Assembly: GCA_947305035.1 (NCBI GenBank)
Contig: CAMZCV010000072.1
Span: 1 to 6,004, forward strand
Length of the DNA stretch: 6,004 nucleotides
Direction: 5' to 3'
DNA from: an uncultured Coriobacteriales bacterium
GTDB taxonomy: Bacteria; Actinomycetota; Coriobacteriia; Coriobacteriales; Atopobiaceae
The translations under genes and the position numbers were made by a program. The notes below the pieces were generated by a model. It did no database searches and was not told the origin of the DNA. It saw only the letters and a program-made list of their open reading frames with translations. This document shows, in pieces, positions 1 to 5,752 of the stretch (position 1 is the stretch's first letter; the number at the start of each line of letters is the position of its first letter).

Positions 1-47
1 TTCGGCATGTAGAATTCCTTGTATTCCTTCTTGTAGTCGAACGCCAT
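1..47 (-). CDS. Start of probable GyrI-like small-molecule-binding protein (partial)
   Basis: Only the first 15 codons are inside the window: MAFDYKKEYKEFYMP, then two bases of the next codon. This opening, rich in Lys, Tyr and Glu and ending Tyr-Met-Pro, resembles the N-terminus of stand-alone GyrI-like (effector-binding domain) proteins of about 200 residues, which often begin with a YKKEYKEFYLPK-like stretch. The ATG is preceded by AGGAG at 58-62 with a 10-nt spacing, directly after the TAG of the ATPase gene. The 15-nt gap between the genes argues for co-transcription with the ATPase and possibly translational coupling. The family call rests on 15 residues and is therefore tentative; that a gene starts here is better supported than its identity. 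Confidence 0.55.
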   Translation of the reverse strand, partial: MAFDYKKEYKEFYMP

Positions 48-62
48 GATCTTCACGCTCCT

Positions 63-1169
63 CTATAACCATTCGGCCGGATGATCACGCAGATAGGTCT
101 TGATGATGGGCATGTCGTAATCGACCAGTCCCATCTTAAGATCGATGATGATGCCGCGGTCGATGAGACGGCGGCGGATGTTCGATGCGTTGGTCATGCT
201 GATGCCCATCTTGCGGGCGATATCGCTGGTGACGCATGGACCATCCTGGGACGCCATCGTTATGAGGTACTCCACCTCGCGCGGCGAGCACTCGCGCAAT
301 GTAGGCAGGATAACGGAGTGCTCCATCTCCTGAGCAGCGCGACTGATTCCCTTTTCCACATGCTCGGAGGTGATGCATGCGCTCTCGCCCGCATACTTCC
401 ATGCGCCGAATCCCACCAGCTGCATCGCATAGGGGAAGCCCTGCGATGCCTCAACCGCGCTGTCCAGCGCATCCTCCTCGATCTCCTTGCCATTCTCCTC
501 GATCGTCGTGAGGATGGCATCGCGGATATCCGCGTCGGGGATGCTCCTCAGACGACGTTGGAAAGCACGGCGGATGAACGAGACATGATCTTCGATGAGC
601 AGGCTGGATACCTTGCTGGGAAGCCCCGCGAGCAGCATGGCGACATCGCGCTTCTGGATCACGAGCATCTGGTAGAACGAGATGAACTCGATGAGCTCCT
701 CGCATGCGGGATCGACCTCATCGATGGTGAAGAGCACGCCGATACCCTTCTGGTTGAGCTCCTTTACAACAGCTCCAAATCGAAACTGCCAGCTTGGCGT
801 TTCGTGGTACATCTCACGCGAAAGGCCGAGAGGGCCGATCTGGATAGAGGTGATATCCGAAGTGCTTTTCGCGGGAAGGAGATGCTCGGCATTCTCGAGT
901 AGGTTTTCCATCAACAACTTCAGCATGCCGTCATGGGCGGTTGCGTGAGCATTGACCCAACCCATCTCAGATGCCTCTTCGGCAATGATGGAGAGCAGCA
1001 CCGTCTTGCCCGAACCCCTGGGCCCGATGAAGATGGTTGCCCTGTTGGGGTCTCCCGGCTGGTTGGCCAGTCCCTCTATAACGTCATCGATCAGCTCTTC
1101 ACGCCCGGCAAACGCGAACGGCTCGTGGCCGAATGTAGGCGTGAACGGGTTTCTCCTCCGTGCCCTCAT
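63..1169 (-). CDS. Orc1/Cdc6-like AAA ATPase with C-terminal winged helix
   Basis: This 368-residue protein carries a Walker A motif GPRGSGKT (49-56), a Walker B strand ending in ID-E (VLFTIDEVD, 145-153) and a sensor-1-like strand around 177-184 (AMLLAGLP). A helical lid follows, and then a C-terminal region of about 290-360 with a helix-turn-helix look (SDIARKMGISMTNASNIRRRLIDRGII), typical of a winged helix. This order matches bacterial Orc1/Cdc6-like ATPases: an NTP-dependent switch joined to a DNA-binding domain. It has no signal peptide or membrane segment, so it should be cytosolic. The start is supported by AGGAGG at 1175-1180 with 5-nt spacing. The 5' region holds a phased array of GATTCA boxes that could be its own operator. 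The gene is followed after 15 nt by the next co-directional gene. The exact biological role (regulator, defence or mobile-element function) cannot be told from sequence. Confidence 0.85.
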   Translation of the reverse strand: MRARRRNPFTPTFGHEPFAFAGREELIDDVIEGLANQPGDPNRATIFIGPRGSGKTVLLSIIAEEASEMGWVNAHATAHDGMLKLLMENLLENAEHLLPAKSTSDITSIQIGPLGLSREMYHETPSWQFRFGAVVKELNQKGIGVLFTIDEVDPACEELIEFISFYQMLVIQKRDVAMLLAGLPSKVSSLLIEDHVSFIRRAFQRRLRSIPDADIRDAILTTIEENGKEIEEDALDSAVEASQGFPYAMQLVGFGAWKYAGESACITSEHVEKGISRAAQEMEHSVILPTLRECSPREVEYLITMASQDGPCVTSDIARKMGISMTNASNIRRRLIDRGIIIDLKMGLVDYDMPIIKTYLRDHPAEWL

Positions 1170-1194
1170 GCTTGCCTCCTGTCATCCCAGCACA

Positions 1195-1223
1195 AGCATA
1201 GCACGGAGATTCACAATGATTCA
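1195..1223 (-). promoter_or_regulatory. Candidate promoter of the ATPase gene
   Basis: On the minus strand TATGCT (1195-1200) is a moderate -10 match and would start transcription near 1188, leaving a leader of about 18 nt with the AGGAGG site. With a 17-bp spacer, the -35 position (1218-1223) falls exactly on a repeat box reading TGAATC, which is a poor sigma-70 -35 element. If real, the promoter would depend on, or be blocked by, a protein bound at the boxes. This is inference; no strong consensus promoter is present. Confidence 0.3.
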
Positions 1224-1267
1224 CATCTATCTCAGCAGATTCATAATGATTCATATTCATTCACAGA
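1208..1267. repeat. Phased array of 10-bp GATTCA repeats
   Basis: On the plus strand GATTCA occurs at 1208, 1218, 1238 and 1248, and the related CATTCA at 1258. All five starts are in register with a 10-bp step; the slot at 1228 is occupied by a degenerate unit (TATCTCAGCA). The decamers read GATTCACAAT, GATTCACATC, GATTCATAAT, GATTCATATT and CATTCACAGA. A 10-bp step puts every box on nearly the same helix face, as expected for cooperative binding of a protein along DNA. The array fills most of the gap between the macrodomain stop codon, which it overlaps at 1257-1259, and the ATPase gene. A role as operator of the ATPase, whose product has a winged helix, is the simplest reading but is not shown. 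Confidence 0.75.
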
Positions 1268-2048
1268 GCAGGCTGCGATAGATTGCTTCGTCCTGCGCGA
1301 GGAACACGTTGAAGACCACCGCCATGCTTGAGCTGCGCTCATCGAGCCACGCCTGCACGGTTTCGACGGCGATACGTGCAGCCTCGTGCTGCGGAAACCC
1401 GAACACGCCGGTGGAGATGCAGCAGAATGCAATGGATTCCAGCCCCAACGCGTCCGCGGCATCGAGGCAGCTCAGATAGCATTGCGCCAGCTGGGCGCGG
1501 TGCAGGGCGGAGGGGAACCCGCTCGCGATGGGTCCCACGGTGTGAACCACATACTTCGAGGGCAGGTTGAATGCGGGCGTCACCTTGGCAGCACCCGTGG
1601 GCTCCTCGTGGCCCTGCTCGGCCATGAGCTGCGCGCATGCCAGGCGCAACTGCACGCCCGCGAAGGTGTGGATGGCATTGTCGATGCAGTGGTGGCCGGG
1701 CGCCCAGCACCCCAGCAGCTGGCTGTTGGCGGCATTCACGATGGCGTCGACGGCGAGCGTGGTGATGTCGCCGCGCCAGATACGCAGGCGCGGGTCGGCG
1801 GCAAGCGGCATGATGTCATCGAGGTGCGCGATGCCCTTCTCGGCGATCATCCCCTGGAGCAGCTCATCCTGCCAGGCAAGGAACTCATCTGCCGCCGGCA
1901 TCGCCTCGCGCGTGTTCACGAGTGCCCGGAAGGTGGCGAAGAGCTCGTCTGCCGGCGCCTCCGCGTCGAGCTTCATCCGCATGCCGCGCTCTGCGCACAG
2001 TGCGGGGATGAGCTTGAGCAACAGCTCGCGCTTTCGCTCCTCAACCAT
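1257..2048 (-). CDS. Zinc-type macrodomain ADP-ribosyl hydrolase, partner of the class M sirtuin
   Basis: The 263-residue protein has a helical N-terminal extension (about 1-85) and a macrodomain from about 88 to the end. Visible motifs are WRGDIT (91-96), VDAIVNAANSQLLG (100-113) and the glycine loop ISTGVFGFP (211-219), which in the family grips the ADP-ribose phosphates. The segment GCWAPGHHCIDNAIH (113-127) carries Cys114, His119 and Cys121 in the C-x4-H-x-C spacing of zinc-containing macrodomains that travel with SirTM. By family knowledge these remove ADP-ribose placed by the sirtuin. The start at 2048 is chosen because GGAGG (2055-2059) lies 6 nt upstream. It overlaps the sirtuin stop by 8 nt (ATGGTTGA), implying translational coupling. 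A longer reading frame upstream, to 2144, is only an Arg/Ser-rich shadow of the sirtuin gene. Likely cytosolic. Confidence 0.92.
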   Translation of the reverse strand: MVEERKRELLLKLIPALCAERGMRMKLDAEAPADELFATFRALVNTREAMPAADEFLAWQDELLQGMIAEKGIAHLDDIMPLAADPRLRIWRGDITTLAVDAIVNAANSQLLGCWAPGHHCIDNAIHTFAGVQLRLACAQLMAEQGHEEPTGAAKVTPAFNLPSKYVVHTVGPIASGFPSALHRAQLAQCYLSCLDAADALGLESIAFCCISTGVFGFPQHEAARIAVETVQAWLDERSSSMAVVFNVFLAQDEAIYRSLLCE

Positions 2049-2892
2049 GTTGCACCTCCAGAAGCTCGCCCAGCACCGCGTCGATATCACCGTTGATGAG
2101 GATGCTCTGCGGAAGGATCTCCTGCGGCGCCACCGCATCGCCATAGTTGACGCACGCGTAGGTTGCGAGCGGATTCGCCGCGGTCAGCTGCCAGAACGGA
2201 TACTTGATGATACCCGGAGTATTGCCGCCCACCCCCAGCTCGAGATAGAGCACGCGTTTGCGCGTCGTCTCGCGCAAGAAGGCCGTGTAACGCTCTGCAG
2301 CTGCATGCCAGCCCGCATCCTCCACGAAGGTGCTGTCCGCGCGCAGGTTCATCCTCATCGGCTCGCCGCATACGGGGCAGTAGGGCACGAGCTCGCTCGG
2401 CACGCGCATGTCGCGCTGCTCGGCCACCATGCGCTTCACCGTCTCGTAGTTGTCATAGGTCTTCTTGTGGCAGGGCGTGCTGCATTGCCACAGGCCGTAA
2501 TCGCCCTGCGTGTAGAAGAGACGGTCCTTGGGAAATCCCGCCTTCTGGAACTGATGGTCCACGTTGGTGGTGATGACGAAGAAATCCTTGTCGCAGATGA
2601 GCCCAAGCAGCTTGGCGTAGGTGTCCTTGGGCGCATCCTCGTAGCGGTTGCACCAGATGAAACGGCTCCAGAACGCCCATTGCTCCTCGAGGGTCTCGAA
2701 CGCGTGGAAGCCCGCGGTGTACATGTCGGTGAAACCGTACCGCTCGATGAAATCGCCGAAGAGCCGCTCGAAGCGCTCGCCCGCATACGTGAAGCCTGCG
2801 CTGGTGGACATGCCCGCACCAGCGCCCACCACGACGACCTCGGCTTTCGCTAGGGCATCGCCCAGCCGCTCGATGTTGTTACCGACTGCCAT
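2041..2892 (-). CDS. Class M sirtuin (SirTM), NAD+-dependent protein ADP-ribosyltransferase
   Basis: With the ATG at 2892 the product has 283 residues and a complete sirtuin fold. Motifs (residues counted from this ATG) are the NAD-binding GAGAGMSTSAGF (23-34), TTNVDHQF (108-115), FYTQGDYG (126-133), two cysteine pairs forming the zinc ribbon (Cys137, Cys141, Cys172, Cys175), ELGVGGNTPG (218-227) and INGDID near the C-terminus. The catalytic histidine of deacylase sirtuins, normally in an HG motif, is Gln129 in TQG. This substitution, together with the neighbouring macrodomain, marks class M, which ADP-ribosylates proteins rather than deacylating them. AAAGGG (2899-2904) lies 6 nt before 2892; an in-frame ATG at 2898 adds Met-Pro but would sit directly on that site. 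The VanZ-RDD gene stops 12 nt upstream, so the three genes look like one transcript. No lipoyl-carrier or lipoate-ligase gene adjoins. Confidence 0.93.
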   Translation of the reverse strand: MAVGNNIERLGDALAKAEVVVVGAGAGMSTSAGFTYAGERFERLFGDFIERYGFTDMYTAGFHAFETLEEQWAFWSRFIWCNRYEDAPKDTYAKLLGLICDKDFFVITTNVDHQFQKAGFPKDRLFYTQGDYGLWQCSTPCHKKTYDNYETVKRMVAEQRDMRVPSELVPYCPVCGEPMRMNLRADSTFVEDAGWHAAAERYTAFLRETTRKRVLYLELGVGGNTPGIIKYPFWQLTAANPLATYACVNYGDAVAPQEILPQSILINGDIDAVLGELLEVQHG

Positions 2893-2904
2893 CGGCATCC
2901 CTTT

Positions 2905-4134
2905 CTACTTCAAGATCGCCTGCCGCTTGAGATGCTTGCCAGTCGCCCGATCTTGATCGGGCAGATCATCCGGCTCCCAGTCGTTGTCGGCGATGACCAC
3001 CGTATGGCTGAAATGGGCATGCGGGAACACGTCGTATTCGCGCTGCACGTACATAAAGGTTGCGAACACCGCGATGATGGGAACGAGGCTGAGCACCGCA
3101 CCCACCACCCTGAGCCACAGCTCGGTCTCAGCCCAGAAGAGTACGGAGATGAGTGCTAGGGCAAGCTCGAAGCACAGGAAGAGCGCCATAGGCTCTATGC
3201 AGAAGAGGAGCAGGTTGCGCAGCAGCAGCTGCGTGAACGTTGCGAGCGCCGTCTTGCTCTCGTCCCTCGTGCGCAGCTTGAGGGTGGCTTGGCCGAGCGT
3301 GCGCCCGCCTATCAGCACGGGAAGCACGCCGAAGTACAGCACGAACAGCATCGCCACGGTTAGCGGCCGATAGATGCCCTCCGGAATCACGGGGAGGAAG
3401 AAAACCCCGAAGCTCAGGACGCCGAACAGAACGGCATCGATGAACAGCGCGAATAGCTTGCGCGAGAGGGTGATGCGCCCGCCCTTGAGATAGGAGAGCC
3501 TGTCTATCTCGTCGCGCGTCGGCAGGAACGCGGCAACCAGCGGCGTCAGCCCATAGCCCAACGCCGCCCCGAGGGTGTTGTTGATGAGGTCGTCCATCTC
3601 GGTGAAGCGGTAAGGCTGCGGGTAGATGCCGTAGAGGCCGCTCAGCTGCGTGAGCTCGAAGAACAGGCTCGCGCAGAAGCCGATGAGCACCGTCTTCTTG
3701 AAGCTCAGGCGGAAGTAATAGCGCAGGTAGAAGCCAAGAGGCACGAGCATCGCGATGTTCGCGAGCACCTGGAACATGTCGGAGCAGGTGAGGAAACGCT
3801 TCCATGCTCCAAGATCGGCGAGCGACGACGGGTTGGCAAGCGAGAGGCCCGACTCGAGCATGGCCTTATGAAGGCTGCGATACGGGATCCAGCCTATGGG
3901 ATGGGGTGCCATTCTCGCCACTTCCGCAGGATCGGGCAGCGGGAGCACGGTGAGCAGGAATGTGCACATGCTGTAGAGGATGAACGAGTAGACGATCATG
4001 ACGCGCATCACGGCGATGCCGCCGAACTTGCGGTAGTTGACGATGATGAACGGCACGGTGAACAGGGCCGCGATGAGCGGGAAGACGAGAATCGCCCCGA
4101 AAATCGGTTCCGCATAATGGCCCAGCATGCCCAT
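2905..4134 (-). CDS. VanZ-RDD fusion membrane protein
   Basis: This 409-residue polytopic protein is likely in the cytoplasmic membrane. Hydrophobic segments lie near 11-32, 41-64, 120-138, 147-165, 186-204, 228-250, 258-276, 303-333 and 341-362. The first half matches the VanZ-like family: N126...VPLGF (131-135), ELTQ (160-163), then an Arg/Glu...DDLINNTLGA block (176-190) before the last helix. The second half matches RDD: basic RKLFALFIDAVLFG (225-238), GGRTLGQATLKLRTRD (276-291) and a long hydrophobic pair. The last 40 residues are polar and probably cytosolic. VanZ proteins are linked to teicoplanin tolerance in enterococci, but the biochemical role of either domain is poorly defined. 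The ATG at 4134 has GGAG (4140-4143) 5 nt upstream; a GTG at 4185 would add 17 residues but lies inside the palindrome and at the predicted transcript start. The first gene of the sirtuin unit. Confidence 0.85.
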   Translation of the reverse strand: MGMLGHYAEPIFGAILVFPLIAALFTVPFIIVNYRKFGGIAVMRVMIVYSFILYSMCTFLLTVLPLPDPAEVARMAPHPIGWIPYRSLHKAMLESGLSLANPSSLADLGAWKRFLTCSDMFQVLANIAMLVPLGFYLRYYFRLSFKKTVLIGFCASLFFELTQLSGLYGIYPQPYRFTEMDDLINNTLGAALGYGLTPLVAAFLPTRDEIDRLSYLKGGRITLSRKLFALFIDAVLFGVLSFGVFFLPVIPEGIYRPLTVAMLFVLYFGVLPVLIGGRTLGQATLKLRTRDESKTALATFTQLLLRNLLLFCIEPMALFLCFELALALISVLFWAETELWLRVVGAVLSLVPIIAVFATFMYVQREYDVFPHAHFSHTVVIADNDWEPDDLPDQDRATGKHLKRQAILK

Positions 4135-4159
4135 GCCCGCTCCAACGACCGTACGAACA

Positions 4160-4187
4160 GAGTGCGCCCGCAGCTGCGAGCGCACTC
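4160..4187. promoter_or_regulatory. 28-bp near-perfect palindrome, probable operator
   Basis: Arms GAGTGCGC (4160-4167) and GCGCACTC (4180-4187) flank a perfect decameric palindrome CGCAGCTGCG (4169-4178). Only the pair 4168/4179 fails to match. The dyad begins one base after the TATAAT at 4189-4194 in the direction of transcription, so a bound protein would cover the start site, or the RNA would begin with a very stable hairpin. There is no T-run on either side, so an intrinsic terminator for metY is unlikely. Confidence 0.65.
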
Positions 4188-4188
4188 C

Positions 4189-4194
4189 ATTATA
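4189..4194 (-). promoter_or_regulatory. Perfect -10 hexamer TATAAT of the VanZ-sirtuin-macrodomain unit
   Basis: The minus strand reads TATAAT at 4194-4189, in the 89-bp gap between metY and the VanZ-RDD gene. The 17-bp-spaced -35 position (4212-4217, TAAAGA) is weak, matching TTGACA at three of six bases. Transcription would start near 4182, within the palindrome, and give a leader of about 48 nt ending with GGAG and the ATG at 4134. The start excludes the alternative GTG at 4185. Confidence 0.55.
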
Positions 4195-4223
4195 TCTGTA
4201 TTGGCTGTATCTCTTTATTCCTG

Positions 4224-5537
4224 CTAGATCTTCGCAAGCGCCTGATCGAGGTCGGCGATGATGTCGTCCACATCCTCGAGGCCCACCGAGATGCGCACGA
4301 GGTCCTCGCCGAGATGCGCCGCAGCGAGCTCCTCGGCGGAGAGCTGGGAGTGCGTGGTGGATGCAGGGTGGATGATGAGCGACTTTGCATCGCCCACATT
4401 GGCAAGCAGCGTGAAGAGCTTGACATTGTTGATGAGCGAAAGCCCCGCCTCGCGCCCGCCCTTGACGCCGAAGACGAGCGCACCGCCGTACCCGCCATGG
4501 AAGAGCTTGGTTGCAAGCTCGTGGCTGGGGTCGTTCTCAAGTCCGGCATAGCGCACCCATGCCACCTTGGGATGCTCCTCGAGAAACTTCGCCACAGCGA
4601 GGGCGTTGGCGGAGTGGCGCTCCACACGCAGGGAGAGCGTTTCGAGCCCGAGACCGATGAGCTGTGCGGCATACGGCGAGAGCGTGGGACCGAGATCGCG
4701 GAGGCGCTGGGCGAGCACGCGCGTGCCGAAAGGCGCTGCGGGGGCAGCTTCGGTCCAGATGGCGCCATGGTAGGAGGGGTCGGGCTGGGTGAGCGTGGGG
4801 AACTTATCCCCCGCAGCCTTCCAGTCGAAGCGCCCCGTATCGATGACCGCGCCGCCTATGGTGGCGCCATGGCCGCCGATCCACTTGGTGAGCGACTCGA
4901 TCACGACTGCTGCACCGTCCTCCGCAGGACGGTAGAGGTACGGCGTGGCAAAGGTGTTGTCGACAAGCACGGGAATCGAGAGCGACGCAGCCGCCTCAAC
5001 GAGCGCGGGCACGTTCGCGACGTCAACGAGCGGATTTCCGATGGTCTCCACATACCAGAACTTGGTGTTGGGCTGCGTTGCGGCGACAAAGGCATCGATA
5101 TCGTTGTTGGCGACGAACGTGGTGGTGATGCCGAGGTCATCGAGGGTGTGCAGCAGGATGTTCCACGTTCCTCCGTAGAGCGAGTCGGAGGCAACGATAT
5201 GGTCCCCCGCCTTGGCTATGTTGGTGAAGGCGAGAATCTCGGCGGCATGTCCTGATGCCACTGCCACAGCGGCGGGGGCGTTCTCGAGAGCTGCAATGCG
5301 CGCTGCGATGGCATCGGTTGTGGAGTTGGTGAGACGGCTGTAGACGTTGCCGGGTTTTGCGAGCGCGAACTTAGCCGCAGCGTCAGAGGCATCATCGAAC
5401 TGCCAGGCGGCTGTGGCGTAGATGGGCAGCGAGGAGGATCCGGTTACGGGATCGGGTGCGAGACCGGCATGGATCTGGAGGGTGTTGAAGTGGGCGGCGG
5501 GATCGTTGACGTAGGTGGGGTTGAGTTCGTATGCCAT
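4224..5537 (-). CDS. metY: O-acetylhomoserine aminocarboxypropyltransferase (sulfhydrylase), PLP-dependent
   Basis: The product makes homocysteine from O-acetylhomoserine and sulfide, and family members may also act on O-acetylserine, in cytosolic methionine/cysteine synthesis. It is a Cys/Met-metabolism PLP enzyme (fold type I) of 437 residues, the usual length for MetY and longer than MetB/MetC (about 380-400). Visible features are YSRLTNST (66-73), SGHAAE (95-100), SLYGGT (119-124), VETIGNP (163-169), the PLP aspartate in DNTFATP (193-199), the Schiff-base lysine Lys218 in SLTKWIGGHG, and RISVGLED (415-422) for substrate carboxylate binding. The segment TGRFDW...FP.LTQPDPSYHG is the insert typical of sulfhydrylases. 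AAGGAG (5544-5549) lies 6 nt before the ATG. The 467-bp region upstream has leader-like structure suggesting control before or during early translation. No terminator is seen after the stop, so read-through into the VanZ unit is possible. Confidence 0.95.
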   Translation of the reverse strand: MAYELNPTYVNDPAAHFNTLQIHAGLAPDPVTGSSSLPIYATAAWQFDDASDAAAKFALAKPGNVYSRLTNSTTDAIAARIAALENAPAAVAVASGHAAEILAFTNIAKAGDHIVASDSLYGGTWNILLHTLDDLGITTTFVANNDIDAFVAATQPNTKFWYVETIGNPLVDVANVPALVEAAASLSIPVLVDNTFATPYLYRPAEDGAAVVIESLTKWIGGHGATIGGAVIDTGRFDWKAAGDKFPTLTQPDPSYHGAIWTEAAPAAPFGTRVLAQRLRDLGPTLSPYAAQLIGLGLETLSLRVERHSANALAVAKFLEEHPKVAWVRYAGLENDPSHELATKLFHGGYGGALVFGVKGGREAGLSLINNVKLFTLLANVGDAKSLIIHPASTTHSQLSAEELAAAHLGEDLVRISVGLEDVDDIIADLDQALAKI

Positions 5538-5587
5538 GATGTGCTCCTTTTTTCCAAAGCGTGGTGTCGAGGACGGGAACCGCGTGC

Positions 5588-5681
5588 GCCCGAGCTCAGT
5601 TCATGGCAGTCTCTTGGGAGTTTGAAGGTGAGAAGAGGCCGCCCGAGCTAGCAGAGCTCGGGCTTGGGCATGAATAAGCCC
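5588..5681 (-). promoter_or_regulatory. Competing RNA stems between leader ORF and metY (possible attenuator)
   Basis: Read as minus-strand RNA, GGGCTT (5681-5676) can pair with AAGCCC (5665-5660). The overlapping segment GCCCGAGCT (5663-5655) can instead pair perfectly over 9 bp with AGCTCGGGC at 5649-5641 (5-nt loop), or with an identical AGCTCGGGC at 5596-5588. These three pairings are mutually exclusive. The leader-peptide stop codon (5650-5648) falls at the start of the downstream strand of the 9-bp hairpin, so a ribosome there would melt it. No U-run follows the hairpin (GGCCTCTTC), so Rho-dependent or translational control is more plausible than intrinsic termination. Function is inferred; the pairing potential is seen directly. 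Confidence 0.5.
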
Positions 5682-5719
5682 AGACAAATCAAGCGGTTAT
5701 AGACATGCTTCTTCTTCAT
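5648..5719 (-). CDS. Possible 23-residue leader peptide upstream of metY
   Basis: A short frame of 23 codons begins MKKKHVYNRL, continues ICLGLFMPK and ends ELC-stop (TAG). AGGA at 5728-5731 lies 8 nt before the ATG, a reasonable ribosome binding site, and sits in one arm of the 19-bp palindrome. The peptide has Cys at positions 12 and 23, the last codon before stop, and Met at 17. The last codons lie in one strand of the 9-bp hairpin and the stop lies at the start of the other. That placement is what one expects of an attenuation leader sensing translation of late codons, perhaps Cys-tRNA or peptide arrest, before a sulfur-assimilation gene. It could be a chance frame; I do not recognise the peptide as a named family, and two Cys codons are weak evidence for cysteine sensing. 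Confidence 0.45.
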   Translation of the reverse strand: MKKKHVYNRLICLGLFMPKPELC

Positions 5720-5727
5720 GCCATATA

Positions 5728-5746
5728 TCCTAGCAAGTTGCTAGGA
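5728..5746. promoter_or_regulatory. 19-bp palindrome with perfect 9-bp arms
   Basis: TCCTAGCAA, one central base (5737), then TTGCTAGGA form a dyad with no mismatches, embedded in AT-rich flanks (ATAT on both sides with a one-base offset). Size and symmetry fit an operator for a dimeric repressor such as MarR-type proteins. It lies directly downstream of the -10-like TAATAT (5747-5752) and contains the AGGA of the leader ORF. In RNA it has a one-base loop and could not form completely, so a DNA-binding site is the more natural reading. Confidence 0.6.
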
Positions 5747-5752
5747 ATATTA
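5747..5752 (-). promoter_or_regulatory. Candidate -10 element (TAATAT) for the metY leader
   Basis: TAATAT matches the consensus at four of six bases and would place the start near 5740, inside the palindrome. No acceptable -35 hexamer is visible at 16-18 bp spacing (TTTCGC at 17 bp). The arrangement of a -10 followed at once by a dyad repeats that seen before the VanZ-RDD gene. Weak on its own. Confidence 0.3.

Noticed and set aside
81..902. 273-codon open frame on the plus strand across the ATPase gene
   Set aside because: It lies opposite intact Walker A and Walker B motifs, is rich in Asp/Leu/His as expected of an antisense shadow, and has no ribosome binding site.
2049..2144. 32-codon N-terminal extension of the macrodomain gene
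   Set aside because: The added residues are Arg/Ser/Trp-rich shadow of the sirtuin frame. The ATG at 2048 has GGAGG at 6-nt spacing and the 8-nt overlap usual for coupled genes.
1567..2853. 428-codon open frame on the plus strand, antisense to the sirtuin and macrodomain genes
   Set aside because: It is a shadow of GC-rich codons in the real genes: low-complexity Ser/Arg and His/Leu/Val runs, no recognisable domain, and the opposite strand carries full sirtuin and macrodomain motifs.
4135..4185. GTG start giving a 17-residue longer VanZ-RDD protein
   Set aside because: It lies inside the palindrome and at the predicted transcription start, has no well-placed ribosome binding site, and the ATG at 4134 has GGAG 5 nt upstream.
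4135..4223. Transcription terminator after metY
   Set aside because: The only strong dyad (4160-4187) has no T-run and sits under a perfect -10 hexamer, so an operator role fits better.
4314..5255. 313-codon open frame on the plus strand across metY
   Set aside because: Antisense to an unmistakable PLP enzyme; composition Gly/Glu/Arg-rich without any known motif.
5641..5663. Intrinsic terminator at the 9-bp GC-rich hairpin
   Set aside because: Neither strand has a T-run after the hairpin (GGCCTCTTC on the minus strand, TTGGGCATG on the plus strand).
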